Assembly (NCBI RefSeq): GCF_030013905.1
Contig: NZ_CP124862.1
Coordinates: forward strand, 5,211,051 to 5,275,050
Length of the DNA stretch: 64,000 nt
Reading direction: 5' to 3'
Source of the DNA: Petroclostridium sp. X23
GTDB taxonomy: Bacteria > Bacillota > Clostridia > SK-Y3
Part shown: positions 8,807 through 17,117 of the stretch, piece after piece
Layout: each line of letters opens with the position of its first letter
Position numbering within the stretch: the first letter of the stretch is position 1
Notes under the pieces: generated by a model
Seen by the model: the letters and a program-made list of their open reading frames with translations, nothing else
What the model was told of the DNA's origin: nothing
Database searches by the model: none
Made by a program: the position numbers and the translations under genes

Positions 8807-9715
8807 GTGAAGCCGGTTGTTTATGTAGATGTATTATTTATTATAAATTTCTTAGTAAATTATATGCTTCTTTGGACTACAGGAAAAATATTAAAACGCA
8901 ATATGTCAATGATAAGGTTAATAATTGCCGCAGTCATCGGTGCTTTTTATGCGGTGATTATGTTTTTTCCCGCGTTTAAAATATATTATACAATGTTAGC
9001 CAAGGTGCTTTTCTCCATGATGCTAGTTGCCGTTGCTTATAATGTAGAAAAGGTAAAAGATTTTTTTAGAGTATTAGCAACTTTTTATGTAGTATCATTT
9101 ACTTTTGGCGGTACAGCACTTGGTCTTTTTTATTTTACTGATATAGGCGCTTTCGCCGGGGCGATGTTAAGTAATGGCATCATATATTTTAATTTGCCTT
9201 GGAAGACGCTGGTTATCTCCAGCATCACTGCATATATCATTATCAGAATAACGTGGAGAATGTTTCAAAGAAATATACATAAGGACAACATGCTAATCCC
9301 TCTTCATATAATATTCGATAGTAGAAGTATATGTGTAGATGCATTGATAGATACCGGTAATTCATTGCATGACCCAATTTCTAATTTCCCGGTTGTAATT
9401 GTAGAGTTCCAAGCAATAAAGGAATTATTGCCGGAAGAAATACAGCGAATATTCAATGAATACGGGGAAAATGATTTGAATATTATATCCAAGGTAATGT
9501 CTGATTCATTATGGATATCTCGCTTTAGACTGATTCCATTTTCTTCGCTAGGGAAAGAAAACGGTATGTTGATCGGCTTTAAGCCGGATGAAGTAGAGAT
9601 TGTCGAAGGAGATCATAAAAAAGATCTAAAAGATATTATTGTAGGGATATACAACAAAAGGCTATCTAAAGATGATAAATATAGGGCCTTATTACATCCT
9701 GAAGTCATCGGATAA
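8807..9715 (+). CDS. spoIIGA: Sporulation sigma-E factor processing peptidase SpoIIGA
   Basis: A membrane aspartic protease that cleaves the pro-sequence from sigma-E in the mother cell once SpoIIR signals from the forespore. The N-terminal half has about five membrane segments; the C-terminal half carries the protease motif DALIDTGN with catalytic Asp near 182. I choose GTG 8807 over ATG 8792, because GGGGGC at 8794-8799 would overlap the ATG but is well spaced from the GTG; this gives 302 residues. The substrate gene sigE follows 32 bases later. Confidence 0.93.
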   Translation: MKPVVYVDVLFIINFLVNYMLLWTTGKILKRNMSMIRLIIAAVIGAFYAVIMFFPAFKIYYTMLAKVLFSMMLVAVAYNVEKVKDFFRVLATFYVVSFTFGGTALGLFYFTDIGAFAGAMLSNGIIYFNLPWKTLVISSITAYIIIRITWRMFQRNIHKDNMLIPLHIIFDSRSICVDALIDTGNSLHDPISNFPVVIVEFQAIKELLPEEIQRIFNEYGENDLNIISKVMSDSLWISRFRLIPFSSLGKENGMLIGFKPDEVEIVEGDHKKDLKDIIVGIYNKRLSKDDKYRALLHPEVIG

Positions 9716-9747
9716 ATTCTTATCATCATAAAAAGGAGAGGGTAACA

Positions 9748-10476
9748 TTGAGACTATCAAATGTAAAAATGTTTTTAACAATTAAATATGTATGGTTGCT
9801 GCAAAAATTAAAGCTATATGCTCCTAAAGAAATCTACTACATAGGTGGCAGTGAAGCGTTACCGCCTCCTCTTACAAGCGAAGAAGAAAATTATCTTATT
9901 TCTAAGTTGGAACAACGTGATTTCGCTGTGAAAACGATATTGATAGAAAGAAATCTAAGATTAGTAGTTTATATAGCCAGGAAATTCGAAAATACAGGTG
10001 TAGGTGTTGAAGATTTGATTTCAATAGGAACCATAGGATTAATCAAAGCGATTAATACATTTAACCCGGATAAGAATATCAAGCTTGCAACATATGCTTC
10101 AAGATGTATTGAAAATGAGATATTAATGTTTTTAAGAAAAAATAATACATCGAAGACCGAAATCTCTATCGATGAACCGCTAAATATAGATTGGGACGGA
10201 AATGAACTTTTACTATCAGATATCTTAGGAACTGACAATGACCTGATTTATAGAAGTATAGAAGATGAAGTTGACAAGCAGCTATTGCAATTGGCAATGA
10301 GAAAATTATCTTCAAGAGAAAAAAAAATTATGGAACTACGTTTTGGATTGCAGAGCGGTGTAGAAAAAACTCAAAAAGAAGTTGCTGATATGCTGGGAAT
10401 CTCACAGTCCTATATATCGAGATTGGAAAAAAGGATTATCAGCAGACTAAAAAAAGAAATAAGCAGAATGATATGA
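9748..10476 (+). CDS. sigE: Sporulation sigma factor sigma-E (pro form)
   Basis: Mother-cell sigma factor of 242 residues. It begins with a pro-sequence of about 27-29 residues before YYIGGSEALPPPL, the conserved processing region cut by SpoIIGA. Region 2 (NLRLVVYIARKF...ATYASRCIENEI) and region 4 with a helix-turn-helix (KEVADMLGISQSYISRLEKR) are clear. The start is TTG at 9748 behind AAAAGGAGAGGGT. It is cotranscribed with spoIIGA; a 354-bp repeat-bearing gap separates it from sigG. Confidence 0.96.
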   Translation: MRLSNVKMFLTIKYVWLLQKLKLYAPKEIYYIGGSEALPPPLTSEEENYLISKLEQRDFAVKTILIERNLRLVVYIARKFENTGVGVEDLISIGTIGLIKAINTFNPDKNIKLATYASRCIENEILMFLRKNNTSKTEISIDEPLNIDWDGNELLLSDILGTDNDLIYRSIEDEVDKQLLQLAMRKLSSREKKIMELRFGLQSGVEKTQKEVADMLGISQSYISRLEKRIISRLKKEISRMI

Positions 10477-10480
10477 ATAG

Positions 10481-10560
10481 TTAATAATTAATAGTGAACA
10501 GTGAATAATGAATAATGTACAATGGACAATGAAGAAAGAATAGTAAATAAGAGATATTGC
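10481..10560 (+). repeat. Heptamer tract between sigE and sigG
   Basis: A run of degenerate 7-bp units (AATAGTG, AACAGTG, AATAATG, AATAATG, TACAATG, GACAATG and decaying copies). Beyond a possible promoter, the rest of this 354-bp spacer shows nothing I can name. Confidence 0.7.
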
Positions 10561-10764
10561 GTAATGAATAGTGGGCAGAAAATACATAATATTGTGGAAT
10601 TTTTATGAAAATACGATGGAAGAGTGATTGGTATAATTTTCTATATTTGTTATGTAAAACTACAAAATTTGATTAAATCTCAAGGTATTTCAAGTATTGG
10701 AATTATAAATTAATATAATAAGCCTATATGCATGCCGAAGTTGGCCTAATAACCAAATACTGCC

Positions 10765-10793
10765 GTATAAAAATAACCTTCATGGTAATAATG
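10765..10793 (+). promoter_or_regulatory. Possible sigma-F/sigma-G type promoter of sigG
   Basis: GGTAATAATG at 10784-10793 matches nine of ten positions of the B. subtilis sigma-F -10 consensus GGHRANAHTW. GTATA at 10765-10769 fits the -35, but the 14-bp spacing is about two bases short. sigG transcription by sigma-F is known in B. subtilis. Weak support. Confidence 0.3.
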
Positions 10794-10830
10794 TTATTGA
10801 CGTTGAATTTAATTGCCTGGAGGTTTTTGT

Positions 10831-11604
10831 ATGTTAATAAATAAAGTAGAAATATGCGGAGTAAATACATCTAAGCTACCAGTTTTAACAAATGATCAAA
10901 AAAAGGCACTATTTGAACGAATGCATAAGGGAGATATAACCGCCAGGGAAGAATTTATAAAAGGGAATTTGAGGTTGGTGTTAAGTGTAATCCAAAGATT
11001 TAGTAATAGAGGAGAATATGTAGATGATCTGTTTCAGGTGGGGTGCATCGGACTAATAAAAGCAATAGATAATTTTGATGTTTCTCAAAATGTGAAGTTT
11101 TCTACTTATGCCGTACCAATGATAATCGGTGAAATCAGAAGATACTTAAGAGATAATAATTCTATCAGAGTAAGCCGATCATTAAGGGATATCGCCTATA
11201 AGGCGCTTCAGGTAAAAGAAAAGCTGACAAACAAGAATTCAAAGGAACCGACTATCACTGAAATCGCAAAAGAATTGGAACTTCCTAAAGAAGATGTAGT
11301 ATTTGCTCTTGATGCGATACAGGACCCCATTTCTTTATTTGAACCTGTATACCATGATGGCGGAGACGCAATTTATGTGATGGATCAGGTAAAAGATGAA
11401 AAAAATCATGATGAGGGATGGGTAGAGGAAATCGCACTTAGAGAAGCTATGAGAAAACTTAATGAGAGAGAAAAACATATACTTAACCTTAGATTTTATG
11501 AAGGAAGAACTCAAATGGAAGTGGCAGAAGAGATAGGTATATCACAAGCACAGGTTTCCAGACTGGAAAAAAGTGCGCTTATGCATATGAAAAAGTATAT
11601 TTAG
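10831..11604 (+). CDS. sigG: Sporulation sigma factor sigma-G
   Basis: Late forespore sigma factor. The N-terminus MLINKVEICGVNTSKLPVL is typical of SigG. Region 2 (NLRLVLSVIQRF...STYAVPMIIGEIRRYLRD), region 3 (SLRDIAYKALQVKE) and region 4 (TQMEVAEEIGISQAQVSRLEK) follow. ATG 10831 behind CCTGGAGG gives 257 residues, the family's normal size; an upstream in-frame codon would overlap the ribosome site. Its place directly after sigE is conserved in Firmicutes. Confidence 0.96.
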   Translation: MLINKVEICGVNTSKLPVLTNDQKKALFERMHKGDITAREEFIKGNLRLVLSVIQRFSNRGEYVDDLFQVGCIGLIKAIDNFDVSQNVKFSTYAVPMIIGEIRRYLRDNNSIRVSRSLRDIAYKALQVKEKLTNKNSKEPTITEIAKELELPKEDVVFALDAIQDPISLFEPVYHDGGDAIYVMDQVKDEKNHDEGWVEEIALREAMRKLNEREKHILNLRFYEGRTQMEVAEEIGISQAQVSRLEKSALMHMKKYI

Positions 11605-11610
11605 TGGGTA

Positions 11611-11672
11611 GTGAGTAGTGAGTAGTGAATCACAGACAGTAATTCTGCTGTAAAAGTCACTACTCATTTTAT
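11611..11672 (+). terminator. Heptamer tract forming a terminator-like hairpin after sigG
   Basis: Repeated GTGAGTA/GTAGTGA units give a left arm GAGTAGTGA (11620-11628) that pairs with TCACTACTC (11657-11665), followed by ATTTTATTT. A repeat tract seems to serve as terminator stem. Confidence 0.5.
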
Positions 11673-11747
11673 TTATCATCATTTTTTTTTATCAGCATAG
11701 AATAGTATTGATATATTTTATAGCTTGAGATTCATGTGGGGGTTGAG

Positions 11748-12014
11748 TTGTGTATGGTGAGGGCATCAGATTTTAGACAAAAAGAGGTCATTAATGTTTC
11801 AGATGGTAAACGATTAGGGTTTGTATACGATGTAGAAATTGATATGAGCAAAGGTGTCATTGAGGCCATTGTCGTACCCGGTCCGGGCAAAGTTCTCGGA
11901 TTATTCGGCCGTGATACCGATTATGTAATTCCTTGGACTAACATAAAGAAGGTAGGAGAAGATATTATACTGGTAGATATGAACGAAGCGGTGATGAAGA
12001 GGTATGTAGAATAG
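11748..12014 (+). CDS. YlmC/YmxH family PRC-barrel protein
   Basis: A small protein of about 86-88 residues with a PRC-barrel-like fold (SDFRQKEVINVSDGKRLGFVYDVEIDMSKG). The family is common in spore formers next to sigG; its role is not known. The start is uncertain: TTG 11748 has the same context as the murI start (GTTGAGTTGTG after a G-rich ribosome site), while ATG 11754 would also fit. Sigma-E or sigma-G control would be expected from the context, but no promoter is evident. Confidence 0.8.
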   Translation: MCMVRASDFRQKEVINVSDGKRLGFVYDVEIDMSKGVIEAIVVPGPGKVLGLFGRDTDYVIPWTNIKKVGEDIILVDMNEAVMKRYVE

Positions 12015-12048
12015 TTCACAGTTGAATTAGTTCACAGTTCACAGAAAT
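12011..12048 (+). repeat. GTTCACA-type heptamer tract after ylmC
   Basis: Units of GTTCACA and variants repeat with seven-base period. It begins right at the ylmC stop codon. Confidence 0.65.
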
Positions 12049-12073
12049 TTGTCCTGATACATAATAAGCTAAA

Positions 12074-12115
12074 TTGGAAAAAGGCTATCTGCTATTTTAG
12101 GTAGTCTTTTTTACT
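12074..12115 (+). terminator. Terminator downstream of ylmC
   Basis: AAAAAGGCTATCT and AGGTAGTCTTTTTT pair with some G-U wobbles and end in a T-rich run. Confidence 0.6.
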
Positions 12116-12156
12116 TTTATATACATATAATGTGAATTAAAATACTATCAATCAAG

Positions 12157-12189
12157 GGCCGGTAGGGGTGGACGACTCTGTCCACCCGC
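12157..12189. repeat. GTAGGGGTGGACGACTCTG element
   Basis: A short palindrome-like sequence with the arms GGGTGGAC and GTCCACCC. It shares GTAGGGG(T/C)GGACGACTCTG with the element at 16569-16600. Confidence 0.6.
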
Positions 12190-12207
12190 AGAGAGTTAAA
12201 TATACGC

Positions 12208-12272
12208 TTGTAGGGGCGTCTGCATTTGGTAATTATGTGGTGTTCGTGGATGGCCAATGGCCGCCCCTGCAA
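12208..12272. repeat. Second palindromic element with TTGTAGGGGCG ends
   Basis: TTGTAGGGGCG at the left end and CGCCCCTGCAA at the right end form an inverted repeat with one mismatch. GGCCAATGGCCGCCCCT is shared with 4028-4042. Confidence 0.7.
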
Positions 12273-12284
12273 GGACGATACAGA

Positions 12285-12380
12285 AGGATGTGAAAAAGTG
12301 CTTCGTCGGTCAGTCGCAAAGCATGGGGACGGAGCTTCATTCCTTCTATGTGCGAAATTCGGCTTTTTCACATGCTCCTA
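12285..12380. repeat. Palindromic element with AGGATGTGAAAAAG ends
   Basis: The left arm AGGATGTGAAAAAG pairs with CTTTTTCACATGCTCCT. The core (AGTGCTT, then GGTCAGTCGCAAAGCATGGG) recurs at 20330 and, inverted, at 40678-40720. The whole 12015-12591 spacer holds repeats, a terminator and the nrdR control region, and no gene that I can support. Confidence 0.7.
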
Positions 12381-12500
12381 CATAAGTTGATAAATTATAA
12401 TTCTCTATTCGCTTATCTGTAGATAATAGACAATAATTATTCACTATTCATTACCTCCTTCTCTAGTGCAAAAGTACTATATGAAATAATCCAGAAAATA

Positions 12501-12528
12501 TTGACAGTATTATAATATGTGGTACAAT
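12501..12528 (+). promoter_or_regulatory. nrdR-nrdD promoter
   Basis: TTGACA at 12501-12506 and TACAAT at 12523-12528 with a 16-bp spacer. The -10 lies inside the first NrdR box. Confidence 0.65.
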
Positions 12529-12537
12529 ATATAGTGC
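12522..12537 (+). promoter_or_regulatory. NrdR box 1
   Basis: GTACAATATATAGTGC matches 13 of 16 positions of the known NrdR box (aCaCwAtATaTwGtGt) and covers the -10 element. The sites come from my own comparison to the published consensus. Confidence 0.7.
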
Positions 12538-12552
12538 GGCACTTGGGTAATG

Positions 12553-12568
12553 ATACCAAATATAGTTG
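12553..12568 (+). promoter_or_regulatory. NrdR box 2
   Basis: ATACCAAATATAGTTG matches 11 of 16 consensus positions. It starts exactly 31 bp after box 1, the spacing known for tandem NrdR boxes (about three helical turns), which strengthens both calls. Confidence 0.65.
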
Positions 12569-12591
12569 TACGCTAGGAGGGGAGGGATTCT

Positions 12592-13047
12592 ATGAGATGT
12601 CCTTTTTGTGATTATCAGGAGAGCAAAGTCATTGACTCCAGGCCTACTGATGAAGGGCTCTCCATTAGAAGACGGAGAGAATGCCTGCAGTGTGGCAAGC
12701 GATTTACCACTTATGAAAAGGTTGAAAATATCCCTATTATGGTCATTAAGAAAGATAAAAGCAGAGAGGCTTTTAATGGAGATAAATTGATGAGTGGTTT
12801 GCTTAGAGCGTGTGAAAAAAGGCCCGTATCCCTTCAAGACCTTGAAAAGACCGTGAATGAAATTGAAAGTACCATTTATAACTCTTTAGAGAGAGAAGTG
12901 ACATCGCATCAAATTGGTGAGATGGTAATGCAGCGTCTTAAAAGGATTGATGAAGTTGCGTATGTAAGATTTGCGTCAGTCTACAGACAGTTTAAAGATA
13001 TCAATACTTTTTTAGAAGAGTTGAATAAGCTGTTGAAAGATACATAA
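12592..13047 (+). CDS. nrdR: Transcriptional repressor NrdR
   Basis: Global repressor of ribonucleotide reductase genes, sensing ATP/dATP. The 151 residues contain an N-terminal zinc ribbon with Cys3, Cys6, Cys31 and Cys34, followed by an ATP-cone domain (IMVIKKDKSREAFNGDKL onward). ATG 12592 follows GGAGGGGAGGG. Tandem NrdR boxes in its own promoter suggest autoregulation and control of nrdD 75 bases downstream. Confidence 0.96.
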   Translation: MRCPFCDYQESKVIDSRPTDEGLSIRRRRECLQCGKRFTTYEKVENIPIMVIKKDKSREAFNGDKLMSGLLRACEKRPVSLQDLEKTVNEIESTIYNSLEREVTSHQIGEMVMQRLKRIDEVAYVRFASVYRQFKDINTFLEELNKLLKDT

Positions 13048-13121
13048 AGTGCGAGTCTATAAGCATTTCCCGTGTGGAAGCAATGGCTCAAGCAAAACTA
13101 ATACAGGAGAGGCGGATCTCA

Positions 13122-15449
13122 ATGATAGAAAAAATTAAAAAACGTGATGGAAGAATAGTGGATTTTTATAGTGATAAAATTACGAATGCAATTTTCAAAG
13201 CGGCAAAAGTGATAGGTGGAAATAATTATGAGATGGCGCAGGAATTGACCGATAAGGTCATTCAATATATTCAAGACGCTTTGGGACTTGAAATACCTGA
13301 GGTGGAACAGGTTCAAGATGCTGTGGAAAAAGTTTTGATAGAAACCGGGCATGCTGCAACCGCAAAAAAATATATATTATACCGTGCGGAAAGAAACCGG
13401 ATAAGAGAAAAAGATACTCGTATCATGCAGATCTATAAGGGTATTACATATCACGAATCAAAAGATAATGATACAAAAAGAGAAAATGCAAATATCGATG
13501 GGGATACTGCAATGGGTACTATGCTTAAGTATGGCTCTGAAGGAGCTAAAATGTTTAACGAAATGTTTGTACTTAAACCGGAACATTATAGAGCTCATAA
13601 AGAAGGAGATATACACATTCATGATATGGACTTTTTGACATTGACCATGACATGCTGTCAGATAGATATCCTTAAATTATTTCAGAATGGATTTAGTACC
13701 GGACATGGGCATCTGCGCGAGCCAAATGATGTAGCAAGTTATGCGGCTCTTGCTGCAATTGCAATCCAATCCAATCAAAATGACCAGCATGGGGGACAGA
13801 GTATACCGAATTTTGATTATGGCATTGCACCAGGGGTTGCAAAAACCTATATAAGGTTATATAAAGCCAATCTTGCAAAATTCTTGTATGCAAACATGCA
13901 GGATGATGACAAAGAATTTTCAAAAATGGCTGAAGAAGCAGTAAATGGAACTATCAGCCAAATAGGACTTAAACCGTCTCTTGAGACAAGCAATAAGTAT
14001 TATACACATGAAGCTATAATTTTACAAGAATATATTACTGATAAAGAATTTATCCAATCGGCACAGAAGTTTGCTGAAAAGTTTGCCAGATTGGAGACGG
14101 ATAGGGCTACATTCCAGGCCATGGAAGCTTTTGTACACAATTTAAATAGTATGCATTCACGTGCAGGTTCCCAAACGCCTTTTTCATCCATTAATTTTGG
14201 CACGGATACCTCTCCGGAAGGCAGACTGGTTAGCAAAAATCTACTGTTGGCAACAGAAAAAGGATTGGGGAATGGAGAGACACCTATATTCCCAATACTT
14301 ATTTTTAAGGTGAAGTCCGGGGTATCTTATCGCGAAAAAGATCCTAACTATGATTTGTTCAAGCTTGCATGCAGAGTCAGTGCAAAGAGGCTTTTTCCGA
14401 ATTTCAGCTTTCTTGATGCACCCTTTAATGCGCCATATAGTGAAAAAGGCATTGCATCTGAAGTGGCGTATATGGGATGTCGTACCAGGGTAATAGCAAA
14501 TAGTTATGACCCTACCAAAGAAATCACCAGTGGAAGAGGAAACCTAAGCTTTACTTCAATCAATCTTCCAAGAATCGCAATTTTATGTGATCAGAATATT
14601 GAGCAGTTTTTTATTGAACTGGATAAAAAGATAGATATTGTTGTCGATCAATTACTGGAAAGATTGGAGATACAATCAAAAAAAAAGGTAAAAAACTTTC
14701 CTTTTCTAATGGGACAGGGAATTTGGATAGATTCAGATCAACTTGATTGGGAAGATGAAATAAGAGAAGTAATCAAACACGGAACCCTTACACTTGGCTT
14801 TATCGGTTTGGCTGAAGCGCTTATTGCATTAATCGGTAAACATCATGGAGAATCGGATGCCGCACAAGCATTAGGTCTTAAAATCATCGGTCATGTGAGA
14901 AGAAGAATGGATGAAGCAAGCATAAGATATAAACTTAATTTTTCACTTATTGCTACACCGGCAGAGGGTTTATCGGGTAGATTTGTGAGAATGGATAGAG
15001 AAAAATTCGGTAGTATTCCCGGTGTTACAGATAAAGAATACTATACCAACTCATTCCACATACCCGTAGCATATCCTATTTCAGTATTTGAAAAAATTCA
15101 AAAAGAAGCCGCCTATCATCAACTTACCAATGGTGGACATATTACTTATGTTGAGCTGGATGGTGACCCGTATAATAATTTGGTGGCTTTTGAAGCAGTA
15201 GTCCGCGCTATGTATGATGCCGGTATAGGATATGGGTCCATTAATCATCCGGTGGATAGAGACCCTGTTTGCGGATATACCGGCGTTATTGGAAACCAGT
15301 GTCCGAAATGTGGGAGAATGGATGGTGATCACGGAGTGAACTTTGAGAGGATCAGACGAATTACAGGATATCTGGTAGGGGATATTTCAAGATGGAATGA
15401 TGCCAAAAAAGCAGAAGAAAGAGACCGGATAAAGCATCATATACAATAA
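13122..15449 (+). CDS. nrdD: Anaerobic ribonucleoside-triphosphate reductase (class III)
   Basis: Glycyl-radical enzyme making deoxyribonucleotides without oxygen. From ATG 13122 (AGGAG at 13105-13109) it has 775 residues. An ATP-cone fills about the first 95 residues. Near the C-terminus are paired cysteines of a zinc site (DPVCGYTG, CPKCGRMD) and the glycyl radical region RITGYLVGDISRWN. The gene for the activase NrdG is not in the window, so activation must come from elsewhere. The frame is open upstream to 13074, but without a ribosome site. Confidence 0.95.
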   Translation: MIEKIKKRDGRIVDFYSDKITNAIFKAAKVIGGNNYEMAQELTDKVIQYIQDALGLEIPEVEQVQDAVEKVLIETGHAATAKKYILYRAERNRIREKDTRIMQIYKGITYHESKDNDTKRENANIDGDTAMGTMLKYGSEGAKMFNEMFVLKPEHYRAHKEGDIHIHDMDFLTLTMTCCQIDILKLFQNGFSTGHGHLREPNDVASYAALAAIAIQSNQNDQHGGQSIPNFDYGIAPGVAKTYIRLYKANLAKFLYANMQDDDKEFSKMAEEAVNGTISQIGLKPSLETSNKYYTHEAIILQEYITDKEFIQSAQKFAEKFARLETDRATFQAMEAFVHNLNSMHSRAGSQTPFSSINFGTDTSPEGRLVSKNLLLATEKGLGNGETPIFPILIFKVKSGVSYREKDPNYDLFKLACRVSAKRLFPNFSFLDAPFNAPYSEKGIASEVAYMGCRTRVIANSYDPTKEITSGRGNLSFTSINLPRIAILCDQNIEQFFIELDKKIDIVVDQLLERLEIQSKKKVKNFPFLMGQGIWIDSDQLDWEDEIREVIKHGTLTLGFIGLAEALIALIGKHHGESDAAQALGLKIIGHVRRRMDEASIRYKLNFSLIATPAEGLSGRFVRMDREKFGSIPGVTDKEYYTNSFHIPVAYPISVFEKIQKEAAYHQLTNGGHITYVELDGDPYNNLVAFEAVVRAMYDAGIGYGSINHPVDRDPVCGYTGVIGNQCPKCGRMDGDHGVNFERIRRITGYLVGDISRWNDAKKAEERDRIKHHIQ

Positions 15450-15530
15450 TAGTATAAAATTCATAACATAGCTTACAATACAAAGTAATTATATCAGCAA
15501 AGAGATGTGGGAACATAAGGAGTTGTGATG

Positions 15531-16385
15531 ATGAATCAATATATCGACTTGCATGTTCATACAACTGCTTCCGATGGGTCTATGACACCATCTGAGGTAG
15601 TGCGGTACGCTGCCAAAAAGGATCTGTCTGCCATTGCCATAACCGATCATGATACTATAGCCGGTGTGGAAGAAGCGTATATAGTAGGAAACAAAGTTGG
15701 CGTTGAGGTAATTTCCGGTATAGAAATAAGCGTGCATGATAAACAGGAATTGCATATATTGGGATATTTTGTTGATTTGCATTCGAATGAATTGAATATC
15801 ACTTTGGATAGACTAAAGGAGTATCGGGAAAAAAGAAATCCAAGAATCATTGAGAAATTGAATGGATTAGGAATGGATATTTCGATGAGTGAAGTGAAGC
15901 AAATCGCAGGAACCGGGGTGGTAGGGCGGCCCCACATCGCACAAATAATGGTACAAAAAGGGTATGTTGGTAGTGTCGATGAGGCATTTTCTAAATATTT
16001 AGATAATGGTAAGCTTGCCTATGTAGAGCGGCAAAAGCTTTTGCCTCAAGACGGCATAAGTCTGATAAAAAAATCCGGTGGTTTGGCTGTTCTTGCACAT
16101 CCGATATATCTTCGAAAAGAAGATGATGAATTGGAAGTACTGTTAGCACAGTTGATTGACTATGGATTGGACGGCATTGAAGCCTATTATTCTGAATATC
16201 CTGCCGACATAAGCCGAAAATATCGAGCATTAGCTAAAAGACTCAACTTGGTCATTACAGGAGGCAGCGATTTTCACGGAAAAAGCAAGCCGGACCTTGA
16301 TTTAGGAATCGGTTACGGGTCGCTGAGAATACCTTATGAGTTAATTTATGATTTAAAAAGAAGAGTAAAAGAAGAAGTACATTGA
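15531..16385 (+). CDS. PHP domain phosphoesterase
   Basis: A 284-residue metal-dependent hydrolase of the PHP family with the metal ligands in IDLHVHTTASDGS near the N-terminus, ITDHDT near 45, VLAHP near 190 and GGSDFHG near 250. Close relatives are 3',5'-nucleotide bisphosphate phosphatases or RNase AM-type 5' exonucleases, so a role in RNA or nucleotide turnover is likely, but the substrate is not proven. ATG 15531 sits eight bases after AAGGAG. Its last codons form half of a hairpin shared with the next gene. Confidence 0.85.
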   Translation: MNQYIDLHVHTTASDGSMTPSEVVRYAAKKDLSAIAITDHDTIAGVEEAYIVGNKVGVEVISGIEISVHDKQELHILGYFVDLHSNELNITLDRLKEYREKRNPRIIEKLNGLGMDISMSEVKQIAGTGVVGRPHIAQIMVQKGYVGSVDEAFSKYLDNGKLAYVERQKLLPQDGISLIKKSGGLAVLAHPIYLRKEDDELEVLLAQLIDYGLDGIEAYYSEYPADISRKYRALAKRLNLVITGGSDFHGKSKPDLDLGIGYGSLRIPYELIYDLKRRVKEEVH

Positions 16386-16400
16386 CTTCTTCTTTTACTC
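16363..16400. terminator. Perfect hairpin at a convergent gene junction
   Basis: GAGTAAAAGAAGAAGT (16363-16378) and its exact reverse complement (16385-16400) enclose six bases. The 16-bp stem covers the 3' end of the PHP gene and, on the other strand, the stop of the 47-residue frame. The T-rich right arm on + and likewise on - makes a bidirectional terminator plausible. Confidence 0.55.
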
Positions 16401-16538
16401 TTGACTTCTTTGGCGCAGTTGATCAATCGTATTGGTAAGCTCTTCCGATTCTTCCTCCCAAACCGGAGGGTCATCCGTCCATGAATAATCCCGTTTATAT
16501 ATTGACTGTGTATTCAATATGTTTTTTTTATATTTCAA
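16395..16538 (-). CDS. Putative 47-residue small protein
   Basis: On the minus strand a TTG at 16538-16536 is preceded by AAGGGGTGATATC, a very good ribosome site. It opens 47 codons to a TAA at 16397-16395. The product starts MKYKKNILNTQSIYKRDYSW, has a TDDPPVWEEE segment and a charged, probably helical C-terminus (about 30-47). No signal peptide or membrane segment is seen. It converges on the PHP gene and ends inside their shared hairpin. The family is unknown to me; no homology search was possible. Confidence 0.45.
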   Translation of the reverse strand: MKYKKNILNTQSIYKRDYSWTDDPPVWEEESEELTNTIDQLRQRSQE

Positions 16539-16568
16539 GATATCACCCCTTATAGATAGTTAACTTCT

Positions 16569-16600
16569 TGTAGGGGCGGACGACTCTGCCCGCCTCTACG
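16569..16600. repeat. GTAGGGGCGGACGACTCTG palindromic element
   Basis: GTAGGGGCGG and CCCGCCTCTAC form imperfect arms around ACGACTCTG. Same family as 12157-12189. It lies between the small minus-strand frame and the bactofilin gene. Confidence 0.6.
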
Positions 16601-16700
16601 ATAAAACATACAGTACACGCTAATTGGTAAATCAGAATATTAGTCGAATATAGTTTTAAGTTTGTTATTTATATCTATAGGGTATGTATTTCCTGAAAAA

Positions 16701-17117
16701 TTATTTATCCGTTTCTTTTTCTTTTGGCTTTGAAAGAGTATTTTGTGTTAAAAGGTTGGTGGTAGCGGAATTCTTGTCTAACATGCCGCAGTTCCCTTGA
16801 AATACGGCACCATCATCCGTGATAAGGCTGCCTATCTTAATATCTCCCATAAGCTTAGCAGTAGTGGTTAATCTGAGTTGACCTGTTGCAGTGATATTTC
16901 CTTTTACACTGCCGGAAATAATGATATTATTGGCATATATATTTCCGGTAATATTTGCTTTTTCTCCAATAATCACATCACCTTCAGCTGTAATTTCACC
17001 GAGCACTTTTCCATCAATGCTTACAGTACCTTGTAGTTTGATATTGCCTTCAAATGTCGATTTTTCTCCAATAAAAGTATCTACCGGTAAAGAATCGGAG
17101 CTTTTTTTAGAAAACAT
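16701..17117 (-). CDS. Bactofilin (polymer-forming cytoskeletal protein)
   Basis: A 138-residue protein whose central part (about 15-110) repeats the short beta-helix pattern of bactofilins (TFIGEKSTFEGNIKLQGTVSIDGKVLGEI and so on), with disordered ends. Bactofilins polymerise without nucleotide and organise shape, wall synthesis or motility factors. The ATG at 17117 follows GGAGGTTATAGTC on the minus strand and is preferred over an in-frame codon at 17132 that overlaps that ribosome site. The gene is alone and opposite to its neighbours. Confidence 0.85.
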   Translation of the reverse strand: MFSKKSSDSLPVDTFIGEKSTFEGNIKLQGTVSIDGKVLGEITAEGDVIIGEKANITGNIYANNIIISGSVKGNITATGQLRLTTTAKLMGDIKIGSLITDDGAVFQGNCGMLDKNSATTNLLTQNTLSKPKEKETDK

